A program made the translations under genes and the position numbers. Of a stretch of DNA of 64,000 nucleotides, positions 1-12,972 are shown in pieces. A model generated the notes under the pieces. It had not been told where the DNA came from and did not search any database. It saw only the letters and a program-made list of their open reading frames with translations. Source of the DNA: Eumeta japonica (lineage: Eukaryota; Arthropoda; Insecta; Lepidoptera; Psychidae). Positions within the stretch are counted from its first letter, which is position 1; each line of letters begins with the position of its first letter. The stretch spans positions 62,001 through 126,000 of the forward strand of contig BGZK01000739.1 in assembly GCA_005406025.1 (NCBI GenBank), in the 5' to 3' direction.

Positions 1-3000
1 AAATCACGTAACCCTAAAATTTGTTTATTTGAAGCGGTCAAATACAAAGTTCAATCCAACTTTAATTTAGCTTTAGTAAGGAACTCTAATCGTGCGGATC
101 CATTTCGCACTTGACCAGATTTTCCAAAGGCACATATTATCAAGATGGCACGGTAACACGCCGTAATGTCGGTCATTACCGCGACGCACGCGCTATCCGA
201 GAATCGACACGTCGTGAACGCTCGCAAATTACGGGAATTACGTAGATCACAGTACCATTTAGTTAACTGCGTTACCCAACTTTGAAAAAGCGTTATCATT
301 GAGACACATTTATCGTAGAATCACACAACGAGCCACTGCCATCCACCCGCTGGACCGCCTGCTTAGTATAATCATAATCTACTCCCTAAAAATCCTGCTT
401 TCCAATACAATTCAATAAACAAGATTTCGCCCGCAAATCCTCTCAAAAGCATATAGATGAATTCCTTCGTATTTTATGCCGAGCATCCTCACATGCGTAC
501 ACGTCCTCAATTCTGATCACAATCCTGATTTCGTTCCGATTCCGATCTTATTCTCGATTTCTACGCAAATTCCGCTCTCTATCCCAATTATTAAATATAA
601 CGATCACGAGCCCCGTGGTTTCACCTACATATAATAATATTCACATTCTATTTGAACATTACGTGACTGCATTGTACACTCGAATACGTGAAACTTTGAC
701 AAACACACACAAAAAAATAAAGCCTCTAATAGCTGTAATAGAGAAAGAGTTCAATTAGTAAAAGAATTTTTAAAATCATTGCGGTAGCTTCAATAATTAA
801 CTCCACAAACAATTTTTTACCTTTAGTGAATAATTTTAGTTGATAACATTAACATAAATAAAAATGACATCGTTATATGAGCATCAGCCCGATACATAGG
901 TATACTCTCTGTCAGTTTCGCTTCTTTCCTGTTAAACTATTGGATCTTATCAATAAAATGCGTTTTAAAATTAAATATATTCCAATAATGAAAACGTCGT
1001 TAAATTATAACAATTGAAAATGGGAAATCGATATAGAACACATTTTCATGATTGGAGCACCGTTTAGTCATAACAATTAGAAATGAGAAGACAATTACCA
1101 AAGCATTCCAATAATTGAAGCGAAGTCTTATATAAAAACAAAGCAAACCAGTATATTGATTTTTACAACATTCTTACAATTGAGCATTGTTAAAATATAA
1201 TAAACATAAATGGGTTATGACGTTTTATTGTGTATGCGTATTCAAAAGCTTTAAAGCTAGTATATAGTGGGGCTTTTAGACAATATATAGTGCTGTTAAG
1301 CATCTTTAATCAACAAACTATTTTAAACATATTGTAACTCTGAACCTTCGAGAGCGTTAAGGTTATCGGGGACTTGAACTCCTCAATTAAAGTTAAGAGA
1401 AATATAACTATGTTTATTTGATCAGTTTTTCGGTTTCTCCCTTTATGAATCTCATGTGTGTTCAATCTAAGATATCGAATATTTAACAATCCACTCTTCA
1501 TTACTCGAGATCTTTGTACTTGGACGTGAGCCCTCGTCCACAGTCTTCTTATCTCCTAATTCTAATATTCTATATTATTTCTGGTTTCTAATATTCTATA
1601 TGCGATTTTAATTTAAACCCAAATGGAACACAAAACCACATTCGCCAGACTGAGCTCGGAGGCCGGATGCCTAACATGCCACCTACACCGGGCTCGGCTA
1701 CTAAAACATCTTCATTTATACTGAGATTGAAATTTACTATGCCAAACTTTATATTCCTTCAGAAATCTCATTGTAAATATGCACAGACTGGCGCATAACG
1801 ACTCGTTATCCTTTCCTAAGCGGACATGACGAATGGTAATTTATTCTTCGTCCTTACATTAACACAAGCTTTTAGGGATGAAAACATAACAGTAGGGGTG
1901 AAAATATAACGTAACGAAAGTACCTATGTCTAGATAGACAGAGACACTTTTGCATCTAACTTTTATATTATAAAATTATCTATTTTTACATTTAAGTTCA
2001 TTAAAATCAATTTGACTATCGTTGAGCTATGAAAAACATAGAAAGGAACAGACAGATAAACTAACAAAAGTAGGCTGTACCTTTCCCGAGACTCAAATTA
2101 TCTCCATATCGAATTTCATCTAATTTCATCGGTTTAAGCGTGAACAGGTAACAGAGAGAAAGTTATTTTCGCATTTATAATATTAGTAGGGAATAGGAAT
2201 ATCAATATTTTTCATAAATAATTGAACGTTTTTATTCACATACAACATTATTTGTTTAAATGTTATGCTAAAGTTAGAATGTTAACTTCTGTGAATTCAA
2301 CCCTAAAAGCAAGTCTAGAACAAAATGTGCCCGTACTCCTTTTTACCTACATATTACATACCTATATATTAGTTTCTATTGTCTACCTTTTATAGTACCT
2401 ATAAGAATATAATTATAAGTAAATAATAAGTGTTGTTATTTTGTTAGTATTCTGTGATGATTCCTCAAGACAACGCTCTCAGGAAGATATGAAACATCCA
2501 ACTCTAGCGGGTGATGCCCACTTTTGACATTCACATGTGTCGTTAACTATTGCTCGATTGTAACATTTTCTCGACGGCTAATTTTGTGTTACCGTTTGTG
2601 CCGTAACTACAATGCTTCTTCGACGGTTTCCGTTTGATATATATAGAATAGTTTCATAAGTATTGTCAGGAAGTTATTTATACAGCACAAAAAACAATAA
2701 TTTAATGAATAATTATTGGCAATAGATACTTTCGTACAAACACAAAAACCCCAAAAGACATTTTACAAATTGAAGAATTATTTACGTGAATCTTTTAACC
2801 AAAAATTTTTGAAAAAGAAAATATATTTATATTTTGTACAAGCTAGTGAGATAGCTTTGTAAACATTTTAACGCGGGAATCTTAAACAGGAAGACCCAGA
2901 AATGCATCCAATTGACACATAGCGATCGCTTAAATTGACTATAGAAAAAAAATATTCTGTGATAAAATAAAGAGCGATAATGTTTAATCATGTTGCAGGT

Positions 3001-5430
3001 GTTGAAGTATGATCATAGATTATAAAGTTTTATATTAGTCGAAAGAAATAGGTGAGCATGAAACATGTAGTAACATGATGTCAAAATGATGTAAATATAG
3101 GGGCAATTCAGTAGTAAATTGTTTATCTAAAATTTTCCTTTTGTTTAACGATACGACAGAGACGGTGTTGGAAGAGATAGCAGTGCCTGTGCATAAACGC
3201 ATTATAGAATCGCTACATAATAGACAGGAAAACATCGAATTTTATAGAATGTGCGTAAAAACTTTACGTAAGAATGGCAGTAGGAATATGGGCAAAGCGT
3301 TTTTTAAGTGTCATTGTATTACCAATGTGCACAAGAGATCAAACTTTACCAAAGACATGTAATCAATCATTGACGGAAGGTTACTTCGAGTGAGCAATAT
3401 TAAGAAAATGATATTGACATAATATGAAATATGAAAGATGCAGATCGTAAAAATAAGCATTATAATTTTACGCGTGATGACTAGAAAGAAAGTGTACAGC
3501 GAGCGAAACTGTAAAGATGTGTAAATGTGTATTCAGTAGAAACTTCATTTTGAAATTAGGCGTAGAGCCTATGGATCTAGCCTGGAGCTCGATATACGGA
3601 GATACGCTACATTAAGGATAATCTCATGTATCCAGGGGGCTGTGATGATGGAATTAATTTGTTTAATAGACAGGAATAGCGATCGAGTACTTAGGTATGT
3701 GTGTGTCACAAGGTATGTGTGGCCATTAGCCGTACCACCCGAAATTCTCTGTTTCTTGACCGTAATCGATGTCGTCAGAAGCCCCCTCAAGTATCGGTAT
3801 GTTTAAAATTATTATGTAATCTTAAATTAACTATTCTATTTTTAGGTTTCTGTGAAAATTTTTAAAAATTTCGTCTCAGCGGTTGCTTGATGATTTTCCA
3901 AATTATAAATCTCTAAAACCTAGAGTGCGAATGTAGGTTAATAAGTTAGCCAGAGGGTGTATTTTTGAATGCATTTATGTATGTATCAAATACATTATAT
4001 TAATATATTTTTCACATAATAATATATATCTCATGCCTAATTCTTAACATTAAGAAACTACCGAAAAATCATATCTCCAATCTAGAGCCAAATATCCACC
4101 CTAATGATCCATCTCAAAAATATGTAGCCCGATAATTGACAATAGGGTCGGGGAGAACGGTTTATTCTGGCTGCCTGATCAGCATGTTCAACAGTTATTT
4201 CCAATAGGCCGACAAAAATAAAGACTAATATGTAGAGATGACTATTATAAAAATAATATCGTAGATAAAATCTGTTTCCGCACGACTATAATACTAATAA
4301 CTCTTCATGCCCGCGCATCAGTATTAACTCGTGCTGCGCGGACGCACAGCAAACTACAAAAACGTCGTATATTAAATTTAATTAAACGAAATTGCCCATG
4401 AAGTGGCTGACCTTGCCGGCGCATTACGTCGCTACTTCCCATGTGACAAAGAGACACGTTGTGGGGCACGATTTAAAATTCATTTCTAATTTGCTCTGCC
4501 CTTATAATACGGTAGTTGCCTAATATACTGAATAATTAATTCGTTTCAAATATTGAATGATTATTTCATTTAAAATGGAACAAAATTTATTTATATAGTT
4601 ATTTTACATATTAATTTCATTTTGTTGTTTTACTTAAGTATAGTTACGTTTTTCGTAGAAGTCTGTCATCTTGGTATCAATTCATATTATTGTCAAACTA
4701 TTTTGACAATATGTTTATTTTTTATTTCAAGTAAAATAATGTATTACTCACTATTTTATTATTGTTATTACACATACAAACATGTCACGTTTTATTAAAA
4801 AAGTCTTTATAGTAAGTAGATTATAGTGTAAATCTAGAATAAACCATTATGATTATTAAAAAAAAGGTTTAATTTTTGTAAATGTAACTTTTTGCAAATC
4901 GGTTATTTTTCATTGTAAGTTCGCATTGAAATTTTTATTATTAATATTACCATTAACATTTTTTATTAACATTACAAGGAATTTAAGTCGAGACAAGACT
5001 TGCACCATGTTTTTCTACGATTTTCGCTGCGGCTTAAATTAATAAGAATGTTGCTAGAGAGTTAGTGTATGCATACATTTCTGGTTTGTGGATTCAGACG
5101 TGGACTTGATCACCTCTCTGACAATTTACATGAAGTTGGCTGGCGATTGCAATTTACTAATTTAATATTGATGTTGTACGACTGATAATTGAAATTGAAT
5201 AACAATTACTTTTGAGTAAATTCGTACTGTATTAGGTAATGATATGAGTCAAGTGCAAAAAATTTTGCCTGTGAAAAGGTGTGCCAAAAAAACAGATACT
5301 CAAAACTTATACTATTAATCATTTATTGCTGATATATCTTTCTTTTCAAAGGATTCACCCTGAACAGGTGTAACTTTTCCATGCGTTCAAACCACTTCAA
5401 CAATGCGTCTGACCACTATTTTTTAGATAC
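1..5430. other. Intergenic, no recognisable gene
   Basis: AT-rich DNA with only short open frames. A frame at 3141-3362 (73 codons, no ATG at its annotated start) has no recognisable domain. A stretch at 490-600 is built from short 'ccgattcc'-like pieces. One dispersed-repeat tail lies at 2040-2195. Confidence 0.6.
2040..2195 (+). repeat. Dispersed repeat tail (TTTATAATATTAGTA type)
   Basis: Contains a 'cagacagata' stretch and ends in cgcatttataatattagtag, a terminal motif I associate with abundant lepidopteran repeats. A second copy of the tail is at 45781-45797 (atttataatattagtatgg). Family not identified. Confidence 0.5.
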
Positions 5431-5820
5431 CTCAAAATTCAGAATTTATAGACAGCTAATGGAAGATTGTTCTCAAATCTCTTGCCTTTCAATTTTTCTT
5501 TGATTTTGGGAAGCAAACACAAATTGCATATTGCTAAATCAGGGAAATATGATGGGTGACATAAGATAGACACGCTTCTTGAATTATAAAAGCATGTGTT
5601 TTGGCGGACGTACGCGGCGCAGCGGCGTAATGATAGTAAAAAGGTATAAGTAATTCTTCGATTCTCTCGGATCAATTTTTCAACCGCTTGAACATTTTTT
5701 TGAGTAACTGCGATTGAGATCCGAATCGTTATCGCTTCATTTTCAGAGCCACCCCGTCCTCTCTTACAAACAACAAAGCAAATAAAAACTGTTGCTCGTT
5801 GCACACTCACTAAACGTAGT
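5430..5820 (-). pseudogene. Internally deleted mariner transposase relic
   Basis: A 123-codon minus frame (5810-5439). Its first half has a mariner HTH-like segment (VQAVEKLIRENRRITYTFL). Its second half has the mariner C-terminal block (HPSYFPDLAICNLCLLPKIK, then LKGKRFENN). The catalytic core that should lie between (about 150 residues, including the first two Asp) is absent, so the two parts are fused by a deletion. Cannot transpose by itself. Confidence 0.7.
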
Positions 5821-8800
5821 AATCAAAAGTTCTAAATATTATTGATACTTCAAACCTTTATTGGAATCATAATAAATCGTACCGTGAAGATCACGTTGAC
5901 TGAGTTTCTTTATTACAAGCAAATTCCCGCCAGTATCTAGAAAAAAATTGAAAAATAAAAAATATTCGAATTCAAACATATTTCATTTTTAAATTTAAAT
6001 AAATAAAATCTAAGTAATTAGTATTTCCACTGGTGTATAACTCTTTAGTATCAAATTATTGAACAAAATGTATCTAATTACTTTTAGTATACCCCTCGTA
6101 CATCTACAGGCTCGGAAACTTTATACTCATTTAATACCGCATAACTCCAAGACACCAATTGAAGACGTGTAAAGAAAACTGAATCCACTGCTTTATAGAA
6201 TGGTTACAAAGAATGCTAAAGTGTGTAAATAGTGAAGATATATTTCGAAAAAAACAATATCATAAATATAACATGTTTTATTAATGAAAATCCAGAATTT
6301 TTTTAATATTGCTCACGTATCTTGCACAATATGGATAAAACGTGACGTCAAAACGCTATTTATTATACATTACGTAAACGGCTGTTTGGTGATACATTAT
6401 GACACACATACATATATGTTTTGTTGTCAGATATTTTCCGAATACTGAGGAATAAATTACCACAATCTTATCTTTCAGAAGGTAAGATTTCGACATTAAG
6501 CCCTTCACGGTAGTTTGGAAAGAGTTCAGAAAAAAATGTAAACAAAAGCTACTGGCCACTATTCACCAATTCGATAACTTTGTCCGACACTGAATCACTC
6601 GTGCTCAGAAGAATCAGTGATTTAACTTGACTCGAGTTACAATCATCGATTAACGCTCCTACCGAGGCCAGAGTACAAACCCGGTACCTCCTGATTTTAA
6701 GGCAAACAAATCGGCCATCAATGCTCACAAATACGCAAACAGATCACATTCAGAAGCAATATTACTTTGCGATAGGAATTCAACGTTATCGTATGAAGTA
6801 CTTTCATTCTTAATGGCCGCAAATAACAAAACGTGCCAAAACTATAAAATAGTACTCATGCCGCATTACGTGATTTACGTTGGTCGCACTAAAAGTTTTG
6901 CGATCCGGATTGCTCGTAAATGTTTGAATTTCGAATGTTATAGTTTTTAAGCACAACGTGATTTACCAATGGAAATACTTTTGGGGGTAGTTAGAATAGC
7001 TTATAGATTATTTTTTGTCGCTAATTGAAATTCGTTGTCTGTAGCGAAAATGAAATCATCGCATCGCATCGAAAATGAAAAATCGCTACAATATTTTGAG
7101 CAATGTTTCTTTTCTGACACTTTAGGGTTCCTTTTCACTCATTCAATAAAAGTAGTAACCGGAAATTAAAAACGTTCTTGGGGATTTAAACCTTTTTTGT
7201 AATCATAATAAACTGAGTTTCATTGTATGTTCCATTTTTCAACTTAACATTATTTCCATATGATATAGAACTTACCAGTATTAACCAATTAAGTAAAAGG
7301 TTTCTATTTACTTTTGGCATACCCCTTGTAATATTCTTAATGACAATTTTTTTGTTTACAAAATACACTTATCTGTAACAATTTGGACAATAGTTTGGTG
7401 ATGGTTAGTTAGTCCATGACGATTGATAAGCATGTCTATCAGTGATATCTGTGATTTCGGAAGAGCTTCTGTCACCATTTGATATATTACTCATTGCACG
7501 CCTGTACGTCACGTAAGGTGGTTGGGAGTGCATTTTCTGATAGTTTTAATACTCCTGATACCCTGTTATGTGTGACTGTCTACATTTTCCTAAGGATGTA
7601 TTGATCTTGCCGAGACACATATAGAAATGACATTGTAACTATTAAGCGAAAATAAATAAAATATTAACACTTGCTTAGTTGTTTCATATCTGTCAATCAT
7701 CTCGAATTGACATTCAATTCGTTGGATAGTGATTCGTAGTGGAAGAACAGATTTGAGAACGAGCAGGGGGTTGCATGCTGCAAGTTCACACGTATTTGGT
7801 AATTAATACAGTTAAATGTTTTTGATAAATTCGAAAAGACCCCCAAGTATTCTTATGATTTTTCCATATATCATACATTTATATACGCACGAAAATATGG
7901 TACACGGGCGGTGCAGAAAATCACTCGCGTTCCTGATGGATCTTCCTTTAGTGGATCCGAATTTTTTTATATGTAGGATACAGCTACGTGGGTGAGAACG
8001 CAATCGATTTTGTTAGCTCCGAAAACATTAAAATATCAACGTCACGTGAGGTGGACAGCAAAGGTAGAAAAAAATATTGTGGGTTTCATTTATGTCTAGA
8101 GATCTAGATATAGATCTTGAGATGATTAGACGATCCGGCATATCATTATACAGTTTATTAACTCATTTATTTACAACAATGTAATTTCCAATTGCCTGTG
8201 GATGCTCATATATAATAACATGTCGACATGCGCCTCGTGAACAATTGAACAGTTTTTACGAAGACGCTACACGCATTTCATTGTAACCCGTTATGTCGTA
8301 AAAGTGACCATTTGTGAAAACATTTATAGCAACCAAAAATAAATAATCTAAACAAGATCATTAAATCGAGTAAGTGCAAAAATTGTTTAATACTTTATTT
8401 TTGAATAATATTAAATTACAAAGAGAAAAACATCGATAAAGGACTCAAGACCCACAAAGGGTTGTAGGTCACAGGATGACGAAGAACAATGTCAAATATT
8501 GTAAATACTGCTTTTGCAACTTTAATAATTCGTTATTCATTAAATTTTATTTAACAATATTTAATTGTTCGTTACTAAAAACCCCTAAAGGTCTACAGTA
8601 GCAATTAGTTCAACAGTCATATACAAATTGCCACAGTTCAAATGGCATAACTCGGTGTGACGCGGAAAACGGGGAAAAGCATTTTATCGTATAGCATTTT
8701 AATTTGTTCGCAGCGGAGAAAAATGAAACAGTTTATGATTTACTTGTGAAAGTTGCGCCATAAATAATCCCCTTTGCGAATTAAAGTACAGCTAGCTGTA

Positions 8801-9532
8801 CGAATGCTTGTTTCCTGAATTTTCAAAGTTTCTTCTTTTAACAGATTCGCGATTAAATCCTGAATGAAATTTTCGTATATTATTATTTATTATACTTGTA
8901 TGACTTCTTTTATTGTGCAGATATGACCCATGTCTGCGCGATATTATTTTAAGAAGAAATCAGTGAATCTGTTTATCTATTACTTAGAAGCGTTTTAATA
9001 AATAATTCTACGATTTTCGCCTATTTGTTAAAAAACACGTTCGAAACAATATATACATCTATGTCTTTTTTTAAGTAAGTGCGCTGATATTCATATTTTT
9101 AAAGACATCTGTGAGTGAATTTTTCAGTGTATAATAAATTGCTGATCAATATAAAGTGATGAAGGATGATTTTTTTTTATCTCTTTTCTTTCTTTCTTAA
9201 AATTAGTCCGATGTTGCGATTTCTACTCTTGCTGCTTTTACTTAGAGTGAAGGCTAATCAAGTCAATCGTCAAATAGCCAAACTTAAAATTTTATGCAAA
9301 CGTTTTATGTTACTATAAAACTACAAAAAAAGGTTGTAGTACAATCTAATTTAGCCTTTTTTATTAACAAATAGCTTCTCCAGTGTTTACATGTAAATTC
9401 AATGTCGTACACATGAACAGTTAAACCGTATTCATTTCTGCTACCATCGGTTTCTTACTCTCACTGAAAATAACCTATCTCGGTCATTTCACCCCACCTT
9501 AAAATTCCTGTTTCGTTTTTTTACAGAATTTC
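5821..9532. other. Intergenic, repeats only
   Basis: No gene seen. The stretches 5850-6110 and 7180-7350 share short blocks (aatcataataaa ... ctgagttt and acttttrgyataccccy), suggesting a degraded dispersed repeat. About 6660-6730 has a tRNA-like B-box on the minus strand, too weak to call a SINE. Confidence 0.45.
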
Positions 9533-9720
9533 GACTACAGCAGGGTTAGACAAGTTGATGGCTATTGTCGCAAACGTTTGTAGAATAGAAAGTTAAATGT
9601 ATGAGATCGACGTTAGCTGACCTTTGGCATTTCGTTAGTAAACATCAATCCGATATATTTAACTTTTTATTCTACAAGCGTTTACGACAAAGGACAGCCA
9701 CTTGTCTCACCCTGCAGTAC
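9533..9720. mobile_element. Foldback/MITE-like element, ~65-bp inverted repeats
   Basis: The left arm (gcagggttagacaagtt... ending at about 9600) is matched in reverse complement by the right arm (about 9655-9720, ending cttgtctcaccctgcag). The arms agree over about 65 bp with scattered mismatches and a short unpaired centre. No coding capacity. Target duplication not clear. Confidence 0.75.
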
Positions 9721-11050
9721 GAAAATGGACCAGCTTGCCGGTGAAACGCCACACTCTCACAGAATACAAATTCGAGCAAAAGACATTAAAGACAGATATA
9801 TCACAGAATAAAATATGGACACAAAATCAGCACACTTCCCTCTCCATCAGATATCCTATTCCTACTCAAAAAACGGGCGACGTACTGCTCTGCCGTTGCG
9901 AATGTCAATGGACGTCGGTAACTACTTGCTTTTTTGTGCTATCAAAATAGGAATGAAATATGACGCAATACTAACAAGCAATCTCGATTATTTGTTAGTA
10001 TTGCGTGCGATTTTGAAAACAAGTCCCTCGGGTCTTGCTCTCAAAATAACCATTAGAACACGAACACATACTCAACTGAATGCTGTTTATATTGCTGCAT
10101 TTAGCCATATAAAGATTTTCCTCTATTATTGAAATTAGTGTTTCATTATCCGACAATAACCACCGATAATGGTCCTGTTTTTGGTCCACTACTGAGGAGT
10201 CCTGGTTAAGGATTAAACCACTTTGTAATTTTTACTCTACTACAATAAAAACAAAGATAGTTATGAATTTAACAAGATATATATGTGGTTATGTCTATCT
10301 GTTTTTATAGCATTTTAGAAATACTAACTAGCCACCGGAGAGTAGGTGGTCATCGCCGCCATTGACACTCGCAACGTCAAATGAGTTACTAGTACGTTAC
10401 GGAACTTTTAGATAGGAATAAGATATCTGATGAAGAGGGGATTGATGGAAGGTGGTGGGGCGACGGAAAGGTGGGCCTTCCTTGTAATTCCTAACATACT
10501 TGTACTAATCACATAAATAACGTGCTATTTGACGCATCTAAACAATCCGCATGTCATACGGTTTAAAACGTCTTATTAAATCCAATATGGCCGAGTTTAT
10601 AAATAATCTTCCTACCTTAATAAAAAATTGAAGATACATGGGGCCTGCCCTATATATAAAAAAAAAGGTCTTTAAAAGGACATTCCGCATTTATATATTT
10701 TTTTTACATGCAAAAACACTTAGTAAGAAATCATTTCGCGCTTAAAAATTACTCCCCAAAGGGTCATGTCTACAAGATGGACCAAGCCTATAGGGCACTC
10801 AGCAAGCCTTTGGAAGATCTATTTCATTAACGCCTTCGATCACAATAAACTTTTAAAAAACCCTGGCGATTTAGTTTCTCTTACTACGTTAAATACATTA
10901 AAATATTTAACTTTTAAATAAATCAATATATATATAATATTATTCGTAAATAAGAATAAATTCCCAAAGTTGTATGTAGCTCATACAATATATGAGGTCG
11001 CGGAAATGTTCTTTTCATATTTTATAAGTAAAAAGTTACAGTCAAGTCTA
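9721..11050. other. Intergenic, nothing recognisable
   Basis: Short overlapping open frames (9702-10132 on +, 10189-9995 on -) show no domain and no coding bias I can support. Rest is AT-rich. Confidence 0.5.
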
Positions 11051-12000
11051 TTTGGTTGTGCTGTTTGTATCTGACTAGTTTTGATATTATTAAATAGACA
11101 TTTTAAAAAAAAAAGTAAAAACGGCAAACCGCCATTTTTTTATTGTTTTTCTGTCCACCAAAGTGAGGAAATCTAACGTAGAAATTCGATACATTTTGAA
11201 ATGTTATTTAAAGAAAAAAACGAAAAAATTTTGTGACATTTATGGATCTAATACAGTGTCGGTAAGAGACGCACAAAACTGATTCAAACGTTTTCAGTCG
11301 AGTACTTGGGATGTCAATTACCGGATTGAGCGAGGTTTTATTATCGACCAGTGACGTTTCGCTCTGGTCAACCTGTTACGGATAAAGTCGATGCCTTTTT
11401 GGAAAAAGTAGAGCAAGATCGGCGTATTAGTTCTTACAACATAATTGACGAGCTGGAAATTGACCACAAAACGGTTTTGATCCCCTTGAAAAAAGCCAGT
11501 TATACCAAAAAGCTCGATAGTTCGGTCTCACACAAGCTCACTGAAAAAAATTTAATGAATCCTGTACTCATTTGTGATTCTCTATTGAAACATAATGAAA
11601 CCGAAACGTTTTTGGAAAAAATAATCACTGGTGATGAAAAATGGACGACCTACGACAAAAATGTACGAAAAAGTTTACAGTCAAAAGACAAGCAAGCTCC
11701 ACAGACTAGCGAAACCTGGATTAATTCGCAATAAGTTAACGCTGTGTATGGTGGGTTTTGAAGGGCATTATTCAGTATGAGCTTTTACAACCGGGCAAAA
11801 CCATCAATTCGGATTTTTAATGCCAACAGCTAATAAGAATCAAACAAGAAGTTGAAAAAGAAACGGCTGGAGTTCATTAACAGAAAGGGTTTGGTTTTTC
11901 ACCATGATAGCGCCAGACCACACACGTCCTTAGCCACTCAGCAAATATTGAGAGAGTTTGGTCTGGTAATGTTAATGCATCCACTATATAACCTTACACT
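11051..12000 (+). pseudogene. Mariner transposase relic, copy 1 of family M1
   Basis: Starts at the shared terminal sequence ttggttgtgctgtttgtatc. Reads EIRYILKCYLKKK, then NTVSVRDAQN, then after a frame break the HTH block (SGQPVTDKVDAFLEKVEQDR ... IDHKTVL) and the catalytic ITGDEKWTTYD with its Asp. After a stop (11734) the relic goes on to RKGLVFHHDSARPHTS, the second Asp. It breaks off near 11990, before the C-terminus, close to a long (AT)n tract. Looks like the cecropia-like mariner group of moths. Stops and shifts make it inactive. Copies 2 and 3 are at 41266-42367 and 49794-50690. Confidence 0.85.
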
Positions 12001-12080
12001 ATATACAAAATGACAAAAAGGCGTTTAAAAAAATTGTATATATTATAATTAAATGTAAATAAAATAGAACAAAAATTATC

Positions 12081-12084
<4 letters not shown>

Positions 12085-12167
<83 letters not shown>
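12085..12167. repeat. (AT)n microsatellite
   Basis: About 41 uninterrupted AT units. It yields artificial poly-(Tyr-Ile) frames on the minus strand. It lies about 90 bp past the broken 3' end of a mariner relic. Confidence 0.97.
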
Positions 12168-12168
<1 letters not shown>

Positions 12169-12289
12169 GAAAAAACTTTTTCTCCGACCATAACATAACA
12201 ATTATACGATTTGAAGAAATGTAAGAATTTCTTTTGCACTTTTTTTTGAACACTTTAAAAGGAAGTACAAATATTGTCACGTGTGTCAC

Positions 12290-12803
12290 GCGTGTAAAAA
12301 TATAATTAAAAAAAACTTTAAAAAACTGAAACCCGACGACTAAAAATGCATAAATAATCTGACTATGAAAAAACGATCTCTAAGTCCCATATGTTCCTTG
12401 TACGATTTCATATTGGAAATGCGTCAATATGTCCGAATAAAGCTTTTCTCAAAGCCTAATTTCTACCATAGATTTTGACAACCAATTTTAGATAATCGAC
12501 CGTAAACGGGTGCCGATGTTTATAGGTGAAATGAATTAATATTTAAGTTTGCATTGCGCGATCTGTGCTTCACTATCAAGGCAATCGATCAAATTGCTTG
12601 TACTTATTAGATGTATCAACATAAATCAATTTTTCTAATTGTTATCACTAGCGATTACAGAATTTCGTATTCTAGCAACCCGCACTGAACACGTGACGAA
12701 CGCTGAAAGTGCCTCAAACTAAAATAAGAAGATGTCGGTAGGATGATAATAATAATATCCACAATATGTATCCTGTCTTGTGAGTCTTTTCAATTTTCAG
12801 ATT
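12290..12803 (+). promoter_or_regulatory. 5' flank of the P450 gene
   Basis: Region between the decayed mariner/(AT)n tract and the P450 ATG. No strong TATA or initiator could be assigned. An ATG-TCG at 12732 followed by GTAGG could form an upstream mini-exon spliced to 12801 (63-nt intron), which would add Met-Ser-Ile in frame; this is speculative. Confidence 0.25.
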
Positions 12804-12972
12804 ATGATTCCTTTGATATGCGCTTTAAACAGCGTCGTGATCGCGCTACTGTGCGCGTACGCAATCCTGAACTGGTTCACGAGGCGACAACGGGAATTGA
12901 GCAAAAACATACCCGGCTTTCCTACACTGCCGTTTGTCGGGAATATTCATCAGCTACTCGGAAATACTGAAG
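12804..12972 (+). CDS. P450 exon 1
   Basis: Codes the membrane anchor and the proline-rich hinge, ending in phase 1 at a GT donor (12973). Frame is open upstream to a GTG at 12780, but ATG 12804 fits the anchor. A TTTTCAG lies just before this ATG, so a 5' UTR intron ending at 12800 is possible. Confidence 0.85.

Noticed and set aside
3141..3362. 73-codon frame with some helical-looking charged sequence
   Set aside because: No ATG at its start, no recognisable domain and no splice-consistent neighbours.
11994..12289. Minus-strand frames encoding long Tyr-Ile runs
   Set aside because: They are translations of the (AT)n microsatellite only.
12743..12970. 75-codon + frame overlapping P450 exon 1
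   Set aside because: Shadow in another frame; exon 1's own frame has the P450 anchor and hinge and splices correctly.
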